From a virus: a DNA stretch of 46,512 nt. Position numbers and translations under genes: made by a program. The notes beneath the pieces are model-generated. The model ran no database searches. It saw only the letters and a program-made list of their open reading frames with translations, and was not told the origin of the DNA. Positions within the stretch are counted from its first letter, which is position 1; each line of letters opens with the position of its first letter. Below are positions 15,579 to 23,772 of the stretch, piece after piece. Location: positions 1 through 46,512 of IMG/VR virus record IMGVR_UViG_3300010430_006906; one strand, 5' to 3'.

Positions 15579-15868
15579 CGGTGGACGAAGCGCTGGCGCG
15601 CTGTCGCGCCCGATGGACGCACCCGCCGCTGGATCGACGGGACGTCGAGGAGCGCGTCGCGCTGCGCTACCGCGACGCCGCCGCGCCGCCGCTCGTGACG
15701 GTCCTCGCCACGCCGCCCGCGTGCCGCATCTTCCGGCTGCTGCAGGACGATGAGGAGCCGCGCCGTCGGCGGTGGACCAGCTGCTACGTGCACCGCCTCG
15801 AAGAGGTCGACCAGGTGCTGGGGTTGCTCGAGGAGCGTGCGCGCGAAGCGGCGAGGCGTGCTGCCTGA
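15575..15868 (+). CDS. Small unknown protein upstream of primase
   Basis: A 97-residue protein with a GTG start overlapping the previous stop (GTGA); a second GTG six bases later is also possible. The sequence has a beta-rich middle (PPLVTVLATPPACRIFRLLQ) and a helical, charged C-terminus. Its stop overlaps the primase-helicase start (TGATG), which suggests coupled expression and perhaps a role near replication. Confidence 0.55.
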   Translation: MTVDEALARCRARWTHPPLDRRDVEERVALRYRDAAAPPLVTVLATPPACRIFRLLQDDEEPRRRRWTSCYVHRLEEVDQVLGLLEERAREAARRAA

Positions 15869-18800
15869 TGGGGTCGTTGTGGGAGTGGGTCCGACGCATG
15901 CGCGACGTGCCGGTGGCACAGGTCGCGCGCGCGCTCGGCTGCAAGGTGACCGAGAAGGGGAGCAACTGGCGCATCGGTCCGTGCCCGGCGTGCGGCGCAA
16001 AGCAGCGCGGCGGCCGCCGAAAGGACAAGCGCGGCGCGGTCGGCTCGCCCAAGCGGGCGCCGGCGGGGTGGCGCTGCCACGCCTGCCAGGCCGAGGGCGA
16101 CACGCTGCACTGGATCGCGCTGTCGCTGACGTCGGCGCGCATGGGCGAGCTCGACGACACGCAGCGCGACGAGGTGCGTGCGTGGTGCGAGCGGTTCTTG
16201 GGGCTCGACGGCCAGCCCCCGATCTACCGCCCCGAGCCGCAGCGCTCGCCCGCGCTGGTCTACCCGCCGGCCGACGAGCTGCTGCAGCTGTGGGATGAGC
16301 TGTGCGGGCCGGTCACGGCCGATCGTGAGCTGCGCGCGTGGCTCGAGCAGCGCTGCATCGATGCCGAGCTCGTCGCCGAGCTCGACCTCGCGCGCGCGCT
16401 GCCTCCGGGCGCCGCGGGCGTCTCGCCGCGGTGGGCGGGGTTCGAGCCGCCCGAGGACAAGCCGGATCAGCCGTGGCGGAGTTGGGCGGAGGCCGGCTTC
16501 CGGCTGCTGCTGCCGCTCTACGACGTGCGCGGCCGCATGCGGAGCCTGATCGCGCGCACCGCCCGTCCGGACGCGCAGCTCAAGAGCGTCAGCCCCACCG
16601 GCTATGACCGCTCGAGGCTGCTGCTCGCCGACGGGCTCGGCCGCGAGGTCCTCGAGCGCGGCCGCGCTCCGGAGGCGCTCGGCGAGGCGCCCCGGGTGGT
16701 GATCGCCGAGGGGGAGACCGACCTGCTCGGCTGGGCGACCGAGCCGCGGCCGCTCGGCGCGATCGCCGTCCTGGGCATCGTCTCAGGCTCGTGGACCGCG
16801 GCGACGGCTAAGCGGATCCCGACGCACAGCACGGTGGTGATCGCCACGGACGCGGACGAGGCCGGCGACGCCTACGCGGAAACGATCCGCGCGTCGCTCG
16901 CCCGGCGCCGCTCGATCGCGCTCGAGCGCTGGCGCCCGAGCCACGGCGAGGACGCCGGCGACGTCAAGCGCGCCGGCGGCGAGCTGTGCGCCCGCGGTGA
17001 GCCGGTCGGCGAGGAGCCGCCACCCGAGCCGCCCGCCGCCTTCCGCGAGAGCGTGGGCGCCGGCGAGCCGCTGCGCAGCGTGGAGCGCTTCGCGCCGTCG
17101 CCGGTCGCCGACGGCGTGGCGGTCCCCCACGGCTACCGGGTGACGTCGGAGGGAGCGGTCTGGACGGACCCACCCGAGGGCAGCAAGAGCGGCCCGCGGC
17201 TGATCGCCTCGCGCGTCCCGCTGCTGCGGCGCGTGCTCTACGACCCGGCGACCAAAGAGGAGCGCGTCGAGGTCACCTTCGAGCGGCGCGGCGTGTGGCG
17301 CAGCGCGATCATCGACCGCGCGATCATCAGCGTCGGCGGGCGCGACACCGCGCGCGCCCTCGGCGCGGTCGGCGCCCCGATCGAGCCCCGCACGTCGCGC
17401 GACGTCGCGCAGTGGGTCGCGAGCCTCGAGGCCGCCAACGAGCGCTCCGTGCCCTACGCGACCGTCACCACCCGCTCGGGCTGGCACGAGCTCGAGAGCG
17501 GTCGGCGCGCGTTCGTGCTCGGCGGGGTGGCGCTCGACGGCACCGGGCAGAGCGACGACGTCGTCTTCGACGATCGCGTCGACGCGGCCGGTGTCGCGAC
17601 CCACGTGCGGGCGCACGGCGATCCGGCCGAGCAGCTCGCTCTGGTCCGGCACGGAATGCGCGCCTCAGACGCCCTGGCCTGCGGGGTCTACGCCGCCCTC
17701 GCCGCACCGCTCCTCGAGCGGGTCGGTGCGCCGTGCTTCGTCTTCCATTTCGTTGGCCCCTCGAGCCGGGGCAAGACCACCGCGCTCGGCGTCGCGGCCG
17801 GGCTCTACGGCTCTCCAGAGGTGCGCGGCGGGCAGGGGTGGGTCTCCAGCTGGGACACGACCAGCGTTGGCCTCGAGCACCGGGCGGCGCTGTCGAGCGA
17901 CCTGCCGCTTTGCCTCGACGAGGCGGGCCTGGTGCCGGCCGAGCAGCGCGAGCGCGACACGTACATGCTCGTCGCAGGCCAGGGCCGCACGCGTGGCGCC
18001 GCCCGCGGGGGCCTGCGCCACATGCAGGCCTGGCGCACCATCGTGCTGTCGACCGGCGAGGACGCGCTCGTGCGAGAGCGCTCGCATGCGGGCGCGCAGG
18101 TCCGCGCCCTGCAGGTCCGCCTCGACGGGCTGGGCACCCTGTCCGGTGCCGACGTCGCCGACCTCGGCGCGGCCAGCCGCCAGCACTACGGCCACCTGGG
18201 CCGACGCTTCGTCGAGCAGCTCCTGGGCGTCGCGGACGCTGAGCCCCTGCGCCTGCGCTACCGCGCCCACGAGCGGCGCTATCGCAAGCTGCTGGGACAG
18301 CGCTCCGCGCTCGAGCAGCGCCAGGCCGAAGCCTTCGGTGCGATGGCGCTGGCCGAGGAGCTCGCGGCCGACTGGATCGGGCTGCAGGCCCCAGGCGCCG
18401 TCGGCCGGCTCGCCGAGAGCTCGGAGACCCGCGTGGCCGTGGTGCCAGAATGGCAGCGCGCCTTGACCGCCGTCGCGGAGTGGGTGGCCAGCGAACCGGG
18501 GGCCTGGCCGAGCCTCGATCCCGACACCACCGGCACCAAGCGGATTGCCCAACCTGAGCGAGACGGCCCGCGCCTCGCCTCCCGTTTCGCCGGCTTCCGT
18601 GACCGGATCTACGTGCGCGAGCAGCCCCGGGACGTCCTGTTCATCGTGCCCGAGATCCTCGACGAGCGCCTCGACGCCCGGGGTCTCGCCACCGGCACCG
18701 TCGCGCGCGAGTGGGCCCGCGAGGGCGTGCTCGTCACATCGACGACGGGGAGCAAGACCCGCCTGCGCCAGCGCGTGCGGCTCGAGGGAGCCCGCGCGTG

Positions 18801-19230
18801 GTTCTACTGCCTCGACGTCGATCGCATGGCCCAGCTCCTCGGGCCGGACGAGCCGGGATCACCTCCGGATCCGGGTGATCCCGGCGGTGATCCCAGGGGT
18901 GCCCAGCGCAACCCCGCGCAATCACGGGGTTTAGCCGAGGGTGGGATCACGGGATCACTGGGATCACCAGAATCGAGGGGTCACGCCCGCGCGCCCGCCC
19001 GCGCACCCGCAGGCGCGCACGCGGCGGCGCGCGCGCACGCGCGCGAAGGGGACGAAAATATAGTGATCCCAGTGATCCCACCTAAAGAAGATGAAGGATC
19101 TCATCAGCTTAGGTTGGGATCACACCCGGGATCACCTGGGATCACTCGCGAAAGCGTGATCCCGGGGGCCGGAACCCCCATCGCACCCAAAGACGAGTTC
19201 GCAGCCCAGTTCGAGGACGATTGGACATGA
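15868..19230 (+). CDS. Primase-helicase (zinc finger, Toprim, DUF927-type ATPase)
   Basis: The main replication protein, 1120 residues. A CHC2-like zinc finger uses CPAC at 39-42 and CHAC at 70-73. A Toprim-type primase centre follows, with the Glu in VVIAEGETD near 280 and the DxD in IATDADEAGD near 325. A DUF927/phage helicase module has P-loop GPSSRGKTT at 630-638 and an acidic Walker B in LPLCLDEAGL near 688. The last 130 residues are low-complexity and are encoded by a dense cluster of GGGATCAC repeats, probably the phage origin. The start overlaps the previous stop (TGATG). Such fused enzymes are common in high-GC phages. Confidence 0.88.
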   Translation: MGSLWEWVRRMRDVPVAQVARALGCKVTEKGSNWRIGPCPACGAKQRGGRRKDKRGAVGSPKRAPAGWRCHACQAEGDTLHWIALSLTSARMGELDDTQRDEVRAWCERFLGLDGQPPIYRPEPQRSPALVYPPADELLQLWDELCGPVTADRELRAWLEQRCIDAELVAELDLARALPPGAAGVSPRWAGFEPPEDKPDQPWRSWAEAGFRLLLPLYDVRGRMRSLIARTARPDAQLKSVSPTGYDRSRLLLADGLGREVLERGRAPEALGEAPRVVIAEGETDLLGWATEPRPLGAIAVLGIVSGSWTAATAKRIPTHSTVVIATDADEAGDAYAETIRASLARRRSIALERWRPSHGEDAGDVKRAGGELCARGEPVGEEPPPEPPAAFRESVGAGEPLRSVERFAPSPVADGVAVPHGYRVTSEGAVWTDPPEGSKSGPRLIASRVPLLRRVLYDPATKEERVEVTFERRGVWRSAIIDRAIISVGGRDTARALGAVGAPIEPRTSRDVAQWVASLEAANERSVPYATVTTRSGWHELESGRRAFVLGGVALDGTGQSDDVVFDDRVDAAGVATHVRAHGDPAEQLALVRHGMRASDALACGVYAALAAPLLERVGAPCFVFHFVGPSSRGKTTALGVAAGLYGSPEVRGGQGWVSSWDTTSVGLEHRAALSSDLPLCLDEAGLVPAEQRERDTYMLVAGQGRTRGAARGGLRHMQAWRTIVLSTGEDALVRERSHAGAQVRALQVRLDGLGTLSGADVADLGAASRQHYGHLGRRFVEQLLGVADAEPLRLRYRAHERRYRKLLGQRSALEQRQAEAFGAMALAEELAADWIGLQAPGAVGRLAESSETRVAVVPEWQRALTAVAEWVASEPGAWPSLDPDTTGTKRIAQPERDGPRLASRFAGFRDRIYVREQPRDVLFIVPEILDERLDARGLATGTVAREWAREGVLVTSTTGSKTRLRQRVRLEGARAWFYCLDVDRMAQLLGPDEPGSPPDPGDPGGDPRGAQRNPAQSRGLAEGGITGSLGSPESRGHARAPARAPAGAHAAARAHAREGDENIVIPVIPPKEDEGSHQLRLGSHPGSPGITRESVIPGAGTPIAPKDEFAAQFEDDWT
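18855..19163. repeat. GGGATCAC iteron cluster, putative replication origin
   Basis: Twelve exact copies of an 8-bp word occur in 309 bases. Forward GGGATCAC starts at 18855, 18943, 18951, 18960, 19116, 19128 and 19138; reverse GTGATCCC starts at 18875, 18887, 19063, 19072 and 19156. Spacing inside groups is 8-12 bases, near one helical turn. An AT-rich patch (19055-19064, and 19081-19115 in part) sits between groups, unusual in this GC-rich DNA. Iterons and an AT-rich zone in the 3' part of a replication gene match the lambda O type of origin. Confidence 0.7.
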
Positions 19231-19502
19231 TCCCCACAGAAATCCCGGACGGGTTCGCGGACCTGTGCGGCAAGGCAGCCAGAGCCCAGGGCGTGCCGGG
19301 CAAGGTCCACAGCTACGAACCGGGCAACGAGTCCCTCCGGGTCCAGCTGGGCTTCGAACAGGAGGGCGGCCTGGTCCTCGTGTCGCCAAGCCTGACGCAC
19401 ATGGTGGCGCAGCTGGAGAGACTGGCCGGGGTGGATACCCCGGGGGGTCGGAAGGTAGATGGCGGCCGCTCCGCGAGCACACCCGACGAGGGCACGTGCT
19501 AA
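19227..19502 (+). CDS. Small unknown protein after primase
   Basis: A 91-residue protein starting at an ATG that overlaps the primase stop (ATGA); a TTG six bases upstream is also in frame. It reads MIPTEIPDGFADLCGKAARA and includes a likely amphipathic helix near residues 55-67 (PSLTHMVAQLERLAG). It has no known motif. It is the last gene before the packaging genes, from which it is separated by 55 bases. Confidence 0.55.
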   Translation: MIPTEIPDGFADLCGKAARAQGVPGKVHSYEPGNESLRVQLGFEQEGGLVLVSPSLTHMVAQLERLAGVDTPGGRKVDGGRSASTPDEGTC

Positions 19503-19557
19503 CCGGCGACGGCTCCGGATTCGCCCGGGACCTCGCCGGGCGGGCACACTCGGGCCG

Positions 19558-20220
19558 GTGGCGTTGACGCACAAGCAGCGGCGGTTCGCCGAGCTGTACC
19601 GAGGCAAGGGCACGGGCATCGACGCCGCCCGGCGCGCCGGCTACGGCGGCGACAAACAGACCTTGAAGGTCACCGCCTCGCGGCTGCTACGAGAGCCCGA
19701 GGTCCTCGCGGAGATGGCGCGCGTGCAGGACGCGGCCGAGGGTACAGCGCCAGCGTCGGAGCTCGAGGAGGTGCAGGAGCTCGCCGCGAGCCGGCCGCCC
19801 GAGCTCAGCGCACGGCACGAGGCGTTCGTGGCGGCGTACGTCGGCGAGGCCGCGGGCAACGCCACCGAGGCGGCCCGGATCGCGGGCTACAAGAGCTCGG
19901 GCAAGCGCCTCCGCGACCGCGCGGCCGCGGTGCTCGCCCGCGAGGATGTCCAGCGCGCCCTGGCGGTGGCTCGAGCGAAGACGCGCGCGGCCGCGGTCGC
20001 CGATCGGCGCGAGATCGAGGAGCGGTTCACCGCGATCCTGCGGGGCCAGGAGGGTGCGACGCCCACGCAGATGATCCGCGCGGGCGAGTCGCTGTGCCGG
20101 ATGCGAGGCTACTGGCACACGCTCGGCAACTCCCTGCCCGACCTGCCGATCCCCGACAACAGCTCGGGCGCGGCGATCGTGGTGTGGCGAGGCAACGGCC
20201 GCGGTCCGCCCCCGGAGTGA
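19558..20220 (+). CDS. terS: Terminase small subunit with duplicated HTH module
   Basis: DNA-recognition subunit of the packaging motor, 220 residues, GTG start. Residues 3-54 (LTHKQRRFAELYRGKGTGID...) match the Terminase_2 N-terminal HTH domain. Residues 83-137 repeat the same module (LSARHEAFVAAYVGEAAGNA...EAARIAGY). The C-terminal part is helical with REIEERFTAILRG, typical of the oligomerisation and TerL-contact region. Most homologues have a single HTH module. The gene directly precedes and overlaps the large subunit. Confidence 0.85.
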   Translation: MALTHKQRRFAELYRGKGTGIDAARRAGYGGDKQTLKVTASRLLREPEVLAEMARVQDAAEGTAPASELEEVQELAASRPPELSARHEAFVAAYVGEAAGNATEAARIAGYKSSGKRLRDRAAAVLAREDVQRALAVARAKTRAAAVADRREIEERFTAILRGQEGATPTQMIRAGESLCRMRGYWHTLGNSLPDLPIPDNSSGAAIVVWRGNGRGPPPE

Positions 20221-21740
20221 GCGTGGCCGCGCCGGCCGAGACGTACGAGGAGCCGACACGGTGGGAACCGCAGCCCGGGCCGCAGACGCAGTTCGCGGAG
20301 TGCTCGGCGGACATCGCGGTCTACGGGGGGAGCGCCGGCGGCGGCAAGAGCTTCGCCTTGATCTACGAGGCGGCGAAGTGGATTCACCTGGGCACGTACC
20401 GGGCGATCCTGTTTCGCCGAACCGGCCCGGAGCTAACCGGCGGGGGCGGCCTGTGGGATGAGTCCAAGCCGCTGTACCGCGCGCTCGGCGGACGCTTCCG
20501 CGAGGGCGCCCACCTCGACGTCACGTTCGACTCGGGCGCTCGGGTCGAGTTCCGTCACCTGCAGCGCGAGCGCGACGTCACGAGCCACAGCGGGCGGCAG
20601 TACGCGTACGTGGGCTTCGACGAGCTGCAGACCTTCACCGAGCGGCAGTTCTGGTTCTTGCTGAGCCGCTTGCGCTCGAGCTGCGGGGTCCGGCCGTACA
20701 TGCGGGGGACATGCAATCCCGACCCGGATAGCTTTCTGCGGACGCTGCTCGACTGGTGGATCGGGTCGGACGGCTACCCGATCGAGGAGCGCTCGGGCGT
20801 CATCCGCTGGCTCGTGCGCCAGGACGACAGCATCTACTGGTACGACTCGAAGGCCGAGGCCCTGCGAGCCCACCCCCACGCGGCGCCGCTGTCGCTGACC
20901 TTCATCGCGGCGCGGCTGGCCGACAACCGATTTGTCGACCCGACCTATCGGGCGTTCCTCCGTGGCCTGCCGCGCGTCGATCGCCAGCGGTTGCTCGGCG
21001 ACGAGGCCCGCGGGGGCAACTGGGACGTCCGCGAGGGCGCGGGGCTGGTCTTCCGTCGCGAGGACTTCGTCGTCGCGGACGCGCCGCCGGCGCGGATCCT
21101 GCGCACGGTGCGCGCCTGGGACAAGGGCGCGCGGCCGCCGACGGCGGACTACCCCGATCCGGACTGGACGCGAGGAGTCCGGGTGTCGCTGTGCGAAGGC
21201 GGATACCTGTGGATCGACCACCTCGTGTCGCTCCGCGATGGGCCCGCGCGGGTGTTCCGGGCGATCCGGCAGACGGCCGCCGGCGGCGACCTGATCCCCC
21301 TCGACGGCGGCGAGGTCGGCGCGGTCGGCGCGACGGACAGCAGCGCCCGGGCGTGGCCCGGCGACGGGCCCGCGTGCACGGTGGTGCTCTGGCGCGATCC
21401 GGGCGGCGCGGGGATCGTCGACACCGAGACGACGCAAGACGTCCTGGCGGGGTTCCCGACCGAGGTGATCCACTCGGCGAGCTCGCCGGTCGAGGGGCCC
21501 AAGCGCAAGGGGCGAGCGAAGCTCGACTTCGCCAAGGTGTGGAGCCGCGAGGTCGACCACCGCCGCGTCTACGTCAAGCGCGCGCCGTGGACCGGTGAAG
21601 TACTCGCGGAGGCGGACGCGTTTCCGGACGGCGCGCACGACGACATCATCGACGCGGTCAGCGCCGCGGCGCAGGTACTGATAGGCCCCGGATTTGCGTT
21701 CCTCGAGGGGCTCTCGGAGGCTGTGAAGCGATGGCAGTAG
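20217..21740 (+). CDS. terL: Terminase large subunit
   Basis: ATP-driven packaging motor and nuclease of 507 residues. Walker A is GGSAGGGKSFAL near residue 38, Walker B is YVGFDELQTF near 137. The C-terminal RNase H-like nuclease has Asp in VRAWDKGA near 300 and the HDDIIDAVS motif near the end. The GTG at 20217 overlaps the TerS stop (GTGA); a GTG two codons later is equally possible. The stop lies inside the portal start, giving a ten-base overlap. Confidence 0.92.
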   Translation: MSVAAPAETYEEPTRWEPQPGPQTQFAECSADIAVYGGSAGGGKSFALIYEAAKWIHLGTYRAILFRRTGPELTGGGGLWDESKPLYRALGGRFREGAHLDVTFDSGARVEFRHLQRERDVTSHSGRQYAYVGFDELQTFTERQFWFLLSRLRSSCGVRPYMRGTCNPDPDSFLRTLLDWWIGSDGYPIEERSGVIRWLVRQDDSIYWYDSKAEALRAHPHAAPLSLTFIAARLADNRFVDPTYRAFLRGLPRVDRQRLLGDEARGGNWDVREGAGLVFRREDFVVADAPPARILRTVRAWDKGARPPTADYPDPDWTRGVRVSLCEGGYLWIDHLVSLRDGPARVFRAIRQTAAGGDLIPLDGGEVGAVGATDSSARAWPGDGPACTVVLWRDPGGAGIVDTETTQDVLAGFPTEVIHSASSPVEGPKRKGRAKLDFAKVWSREVDHRRVYVKRAPWTGEVLAEADAFPDGAHDDIIDAVSAAAQVLIGPGFAFLEGLSEAVKRWQ

Positions 21741-23494
21741 AGGAGCCCGAGGGCCCACTGACGAAGCTGCGCCGCGACGCGCTGGCGACGATCCGAGGCT
21801 GGTGGAACCCCGCGACGGGCAAGGGCGACCCGGCGCGCGACAAGCGCGCGGGGATGCTGTGGGCCGGCGGGGTGCGCATGCAGCACCAGCACCTGCGCTC
21901 GCTGTTCGACTACTCGGACCTCGCCCACACCATCGTGACGGCCCTGCCCGAGTGGGGGCTGCGGCACGGCTGGCAGCTGCAGCTCGACGCCCCGAGCGCC
22001 GGCGACGACGCGTCGCCTGCGCGCGAAGCGCAGACCATCCGCCGCGCCGTCCGCAGCGAGGAGAAGCGGCTCGGTCTCGCCGCGTGCGTGCAGGAGGCGG
22101 CGACGTGGGGCCAGCTCTTCGGCGGCGGCCTGATCCTCATCGGCGCCGTCGACGGGCGCCCCTCGTCGGAGCCGCTCGACGAGTCGACGCTGCAGGAGAT
22201 CGAGTGGCTGCGCGTCGTCGACCGTACGGAGGTCGTGCCCGTCGACGTCGACGACGACCCTGGCAGCCCCCGGTTCGGCGAGCCCGATCGGTACGAGGTG
22301 CAGGAGCACGGGGCGTCGGGAGGCTCGGCGCGATCGACGTGGCACCACAGTCGCGTGGTGCGGTTCGGCGGCACGCGCACGTCGCGCCGCACGAGGCGCG
22401 AGAACTTGGGCTGGGACCTGAGCGTGCTCGATCGGGTCGTGGCGAAGCTGTCCCTGCACGACGGGATCTGGGACGACGTCGGCGCGATGATGGCCGACGG
22501 CAGCCAGGGCGTCTGGAAGATCAAGGGCCTGATGCAGTCCATCCGCGCCGGCCGCCGCGAAGACGTCGAGGCGCGGTTCGAGCTCGCCGATCAGACGCGC
22601 AGCCTCTTCCGCTCGATCCTCCTGGACACCGACGGCGAGGAGTTCGACTTCCGCCACCGGCAGTTCTCGGGCTTCGACGGGCTACTCGCGCAGAGCGCGA
22701 TCCGGACCTCCGCCGCGGCGCAGATGCCCGTGACGGTCCTGTTCGGGCAGAGCCCCGCCGGGATGAACGCCACGGGCGAGTCGGACATCCGCCTCTGGTA
22801 CGACCGCGTCGAGACCTACCAGTCCGACAAGCTCGAACCCGGCGTCGCGCGACTGACACGGCTGCTGTTCCTCGCCAAGAACGGGCCGACGCGCGGCGTA
22901 GAGCCCGAGGGTTGGAGCGTGCAGTTCCCGCCCGTCCGCCAGCCGACCTCGCAGGAGCGCACCAACGAGCGCCACCAGCAGGCGCAGACCGACCTGCTCT
23001 ACCACGACATGGGCGTGCTCGACCCCGAGACGATCGCGGCCGCGCGCTTCGGGCCGCACGGCTGGAGCCCCGACACGGTCGTCGATCCGACTCGGCTGGA
23101 GGAGCCCGAGCCCGAGCTCGACGACCCCGAGCTCGACGACCCCGAGCTCGACGACCCGGAGCCCGAGCCCGAACGCGAGCCCGAACGCGAGCCTGCACCG
23201 GAGCCGGCGGACCCCGACGCCGAGCGCAAGGATCCGCAGTCGGCGCTCAACGGCGCGCAGGTGAGTGCGATGCAGGGGATCGTCAACGCGGTCGCGGCCG
23301 GCGAGATCCCGCGGGCCACCGGCGTGGCGCTCATGACGCTGGCGTTCCCGATCAGCGCGCAGCAGGCGGAGGAGGCCATGGGCGTGGTGGGCACCGATGC
23401 CTGGACGCCGCGCGCCGCAGCGCCCGCACCGAGCCCGCCGCCGCCGCCCACACCACCGACTCCCGAACCTCCGCTCCCTCCCGAGGAGGAGTAG
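21731..23494 (+). CDS. Portal protein (DUF1073 type)
   Basis: Dodecameric head portal, 587 residues. The N-terminal GKGDPARDKRAG...LRSLFDYSDLAHTIV pattern and the later QFSGFDGLLAQSAIRTSAAA and QSPAGMNATGESDIRLWYDR are characteristic of DUF1073 portals. After residue 455 an acidic Pro-rich tail repeats ELDDP three times and then EPERE, encoded by 15-bp tandem repeats at about 23102-23200. A helical segment (LNGAQVSAMQGIVNAVAAGE) common in these portals follows, and the end is Pro-rich. Position after TerL is canonical. Confidence 0.88.
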   Translation: MAVEEPEGPLTKLRRDALATIRGWWNPATGKGDPARDKRAGMLWAGGVRMQHQHLRSLFDYSDLAHTIVTALPEWGLRHGWQLQLDAPSAGDDASPAREAQTIRRAVRSEEKRLGLAACVQEAATWGQLFGGGLILIGAVDGRPSSEPLDESTLQEIEWLRVVDRTEVVPVDVDDDPGSPRFGEPDRYEVQEHGASGGSARSTWHHSRVVRFGGTRTSRRTRRENLGWDLSVLDRVVAKLSLHDGIWDDVGAMMADGSQGVWKIKGLMQSIRAGRREDVEARFELADQTRSLFRSILLDTDGEEFDFRHRQFSGFDGLLAQSAIRTSAAAQMPVTVLFGQSPAGMNATGESDIRLWYDRVETYQSDKLEPGVARLTRLLFLAKNGPTRGVEPEGWSVQFPPVRQPTSQERTNERHQQAQTDLLYHDMGVLDPETIAAARFGPHGWSPDTVVDPTRLEEPEPELDDPELDDPELDDPEPEPEREPEREPAPEPADPDAERKDPQSALNGAQVSAMQGIVNAVAAGEIPRATGVALMTLAFPISAQQAEEAMGVVGTDAWTPRAAAPAPSPPPPPTPPTPEPPLPPEEE

Positions 23495-23686
23495 GTGGAG
23501 ATCCCGCTCGACGAGAAGTGCACCGAGCAGCTCACCGTGAAGGTGGGCAGCACGCTCGCCGCGGCGCTCGAGCGCGAGGCGCGCCGCCGTGAGGAGCAGT
23601 CGGGGCTGCGCATCTCGCGCGCCGAGCTGCTGCGCAAGCTGCTCGTGGCCGGCCTCGAGGCCGAGGCAACGCGCGCGCGCACGTAA
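23495..23686 (+). CDS. Small ribbon-helix-helix-like protein
   Basis: A 63-residue protein starting with GTG right after the portal stop. The segment EQLTVKVGSTLAAALEREAR followed by ISRAELLRKLLVAGLEAE fits a strand-helix-helix of the MetJ/Arc type, which binds DNA as a dimer. A regulator inside the head operon is unusual. It precedes a strong inverted repeat at 23706-23739 that could be its operator. The family call rests on pattern only. Confidence 0.55.
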   Translation: MEIPLDEKCTEQLTVKVGSTLAAALEREARRREEQSGLRISRAELLRKLLVAGLEAEATRART

Positions 23687-23705
23687 CCGAACCGGTCGGT
23701 ACTGC

Positions 23706-23739
23706 GCCAGGGAAACAAGGATTTCTTTGTTTTCCTGGC
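23706..23739. promoter_or_regulatory. Long inverted repeat between head genes
   Basis: A 13-bp stem (arms beginning GCCAGGGAAAC and ending GTTTTCCTGGC, one G-T mismatch) with an 8-base loop, in an 86-base gap. It is AT-rich compared with its surroundings. It could be an RNA hairpin that modulates read-through between portal and capsid genes, or a protein-binding dyad. No T-tract follows, so a simple intrinsic terminator is less likely. Confidence 0.55.
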
Positions 23740-23772
23740 AGCCGGCCAGCTCGGACGGCTACCCCCATCGAC

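Noticed and set aside
18855-19163. Possible CRISPR array
   Set aside because: The repeated unit is only 8 bp, occurs in both orientations and has irregular 8-150 base spacing; it fits iterons.
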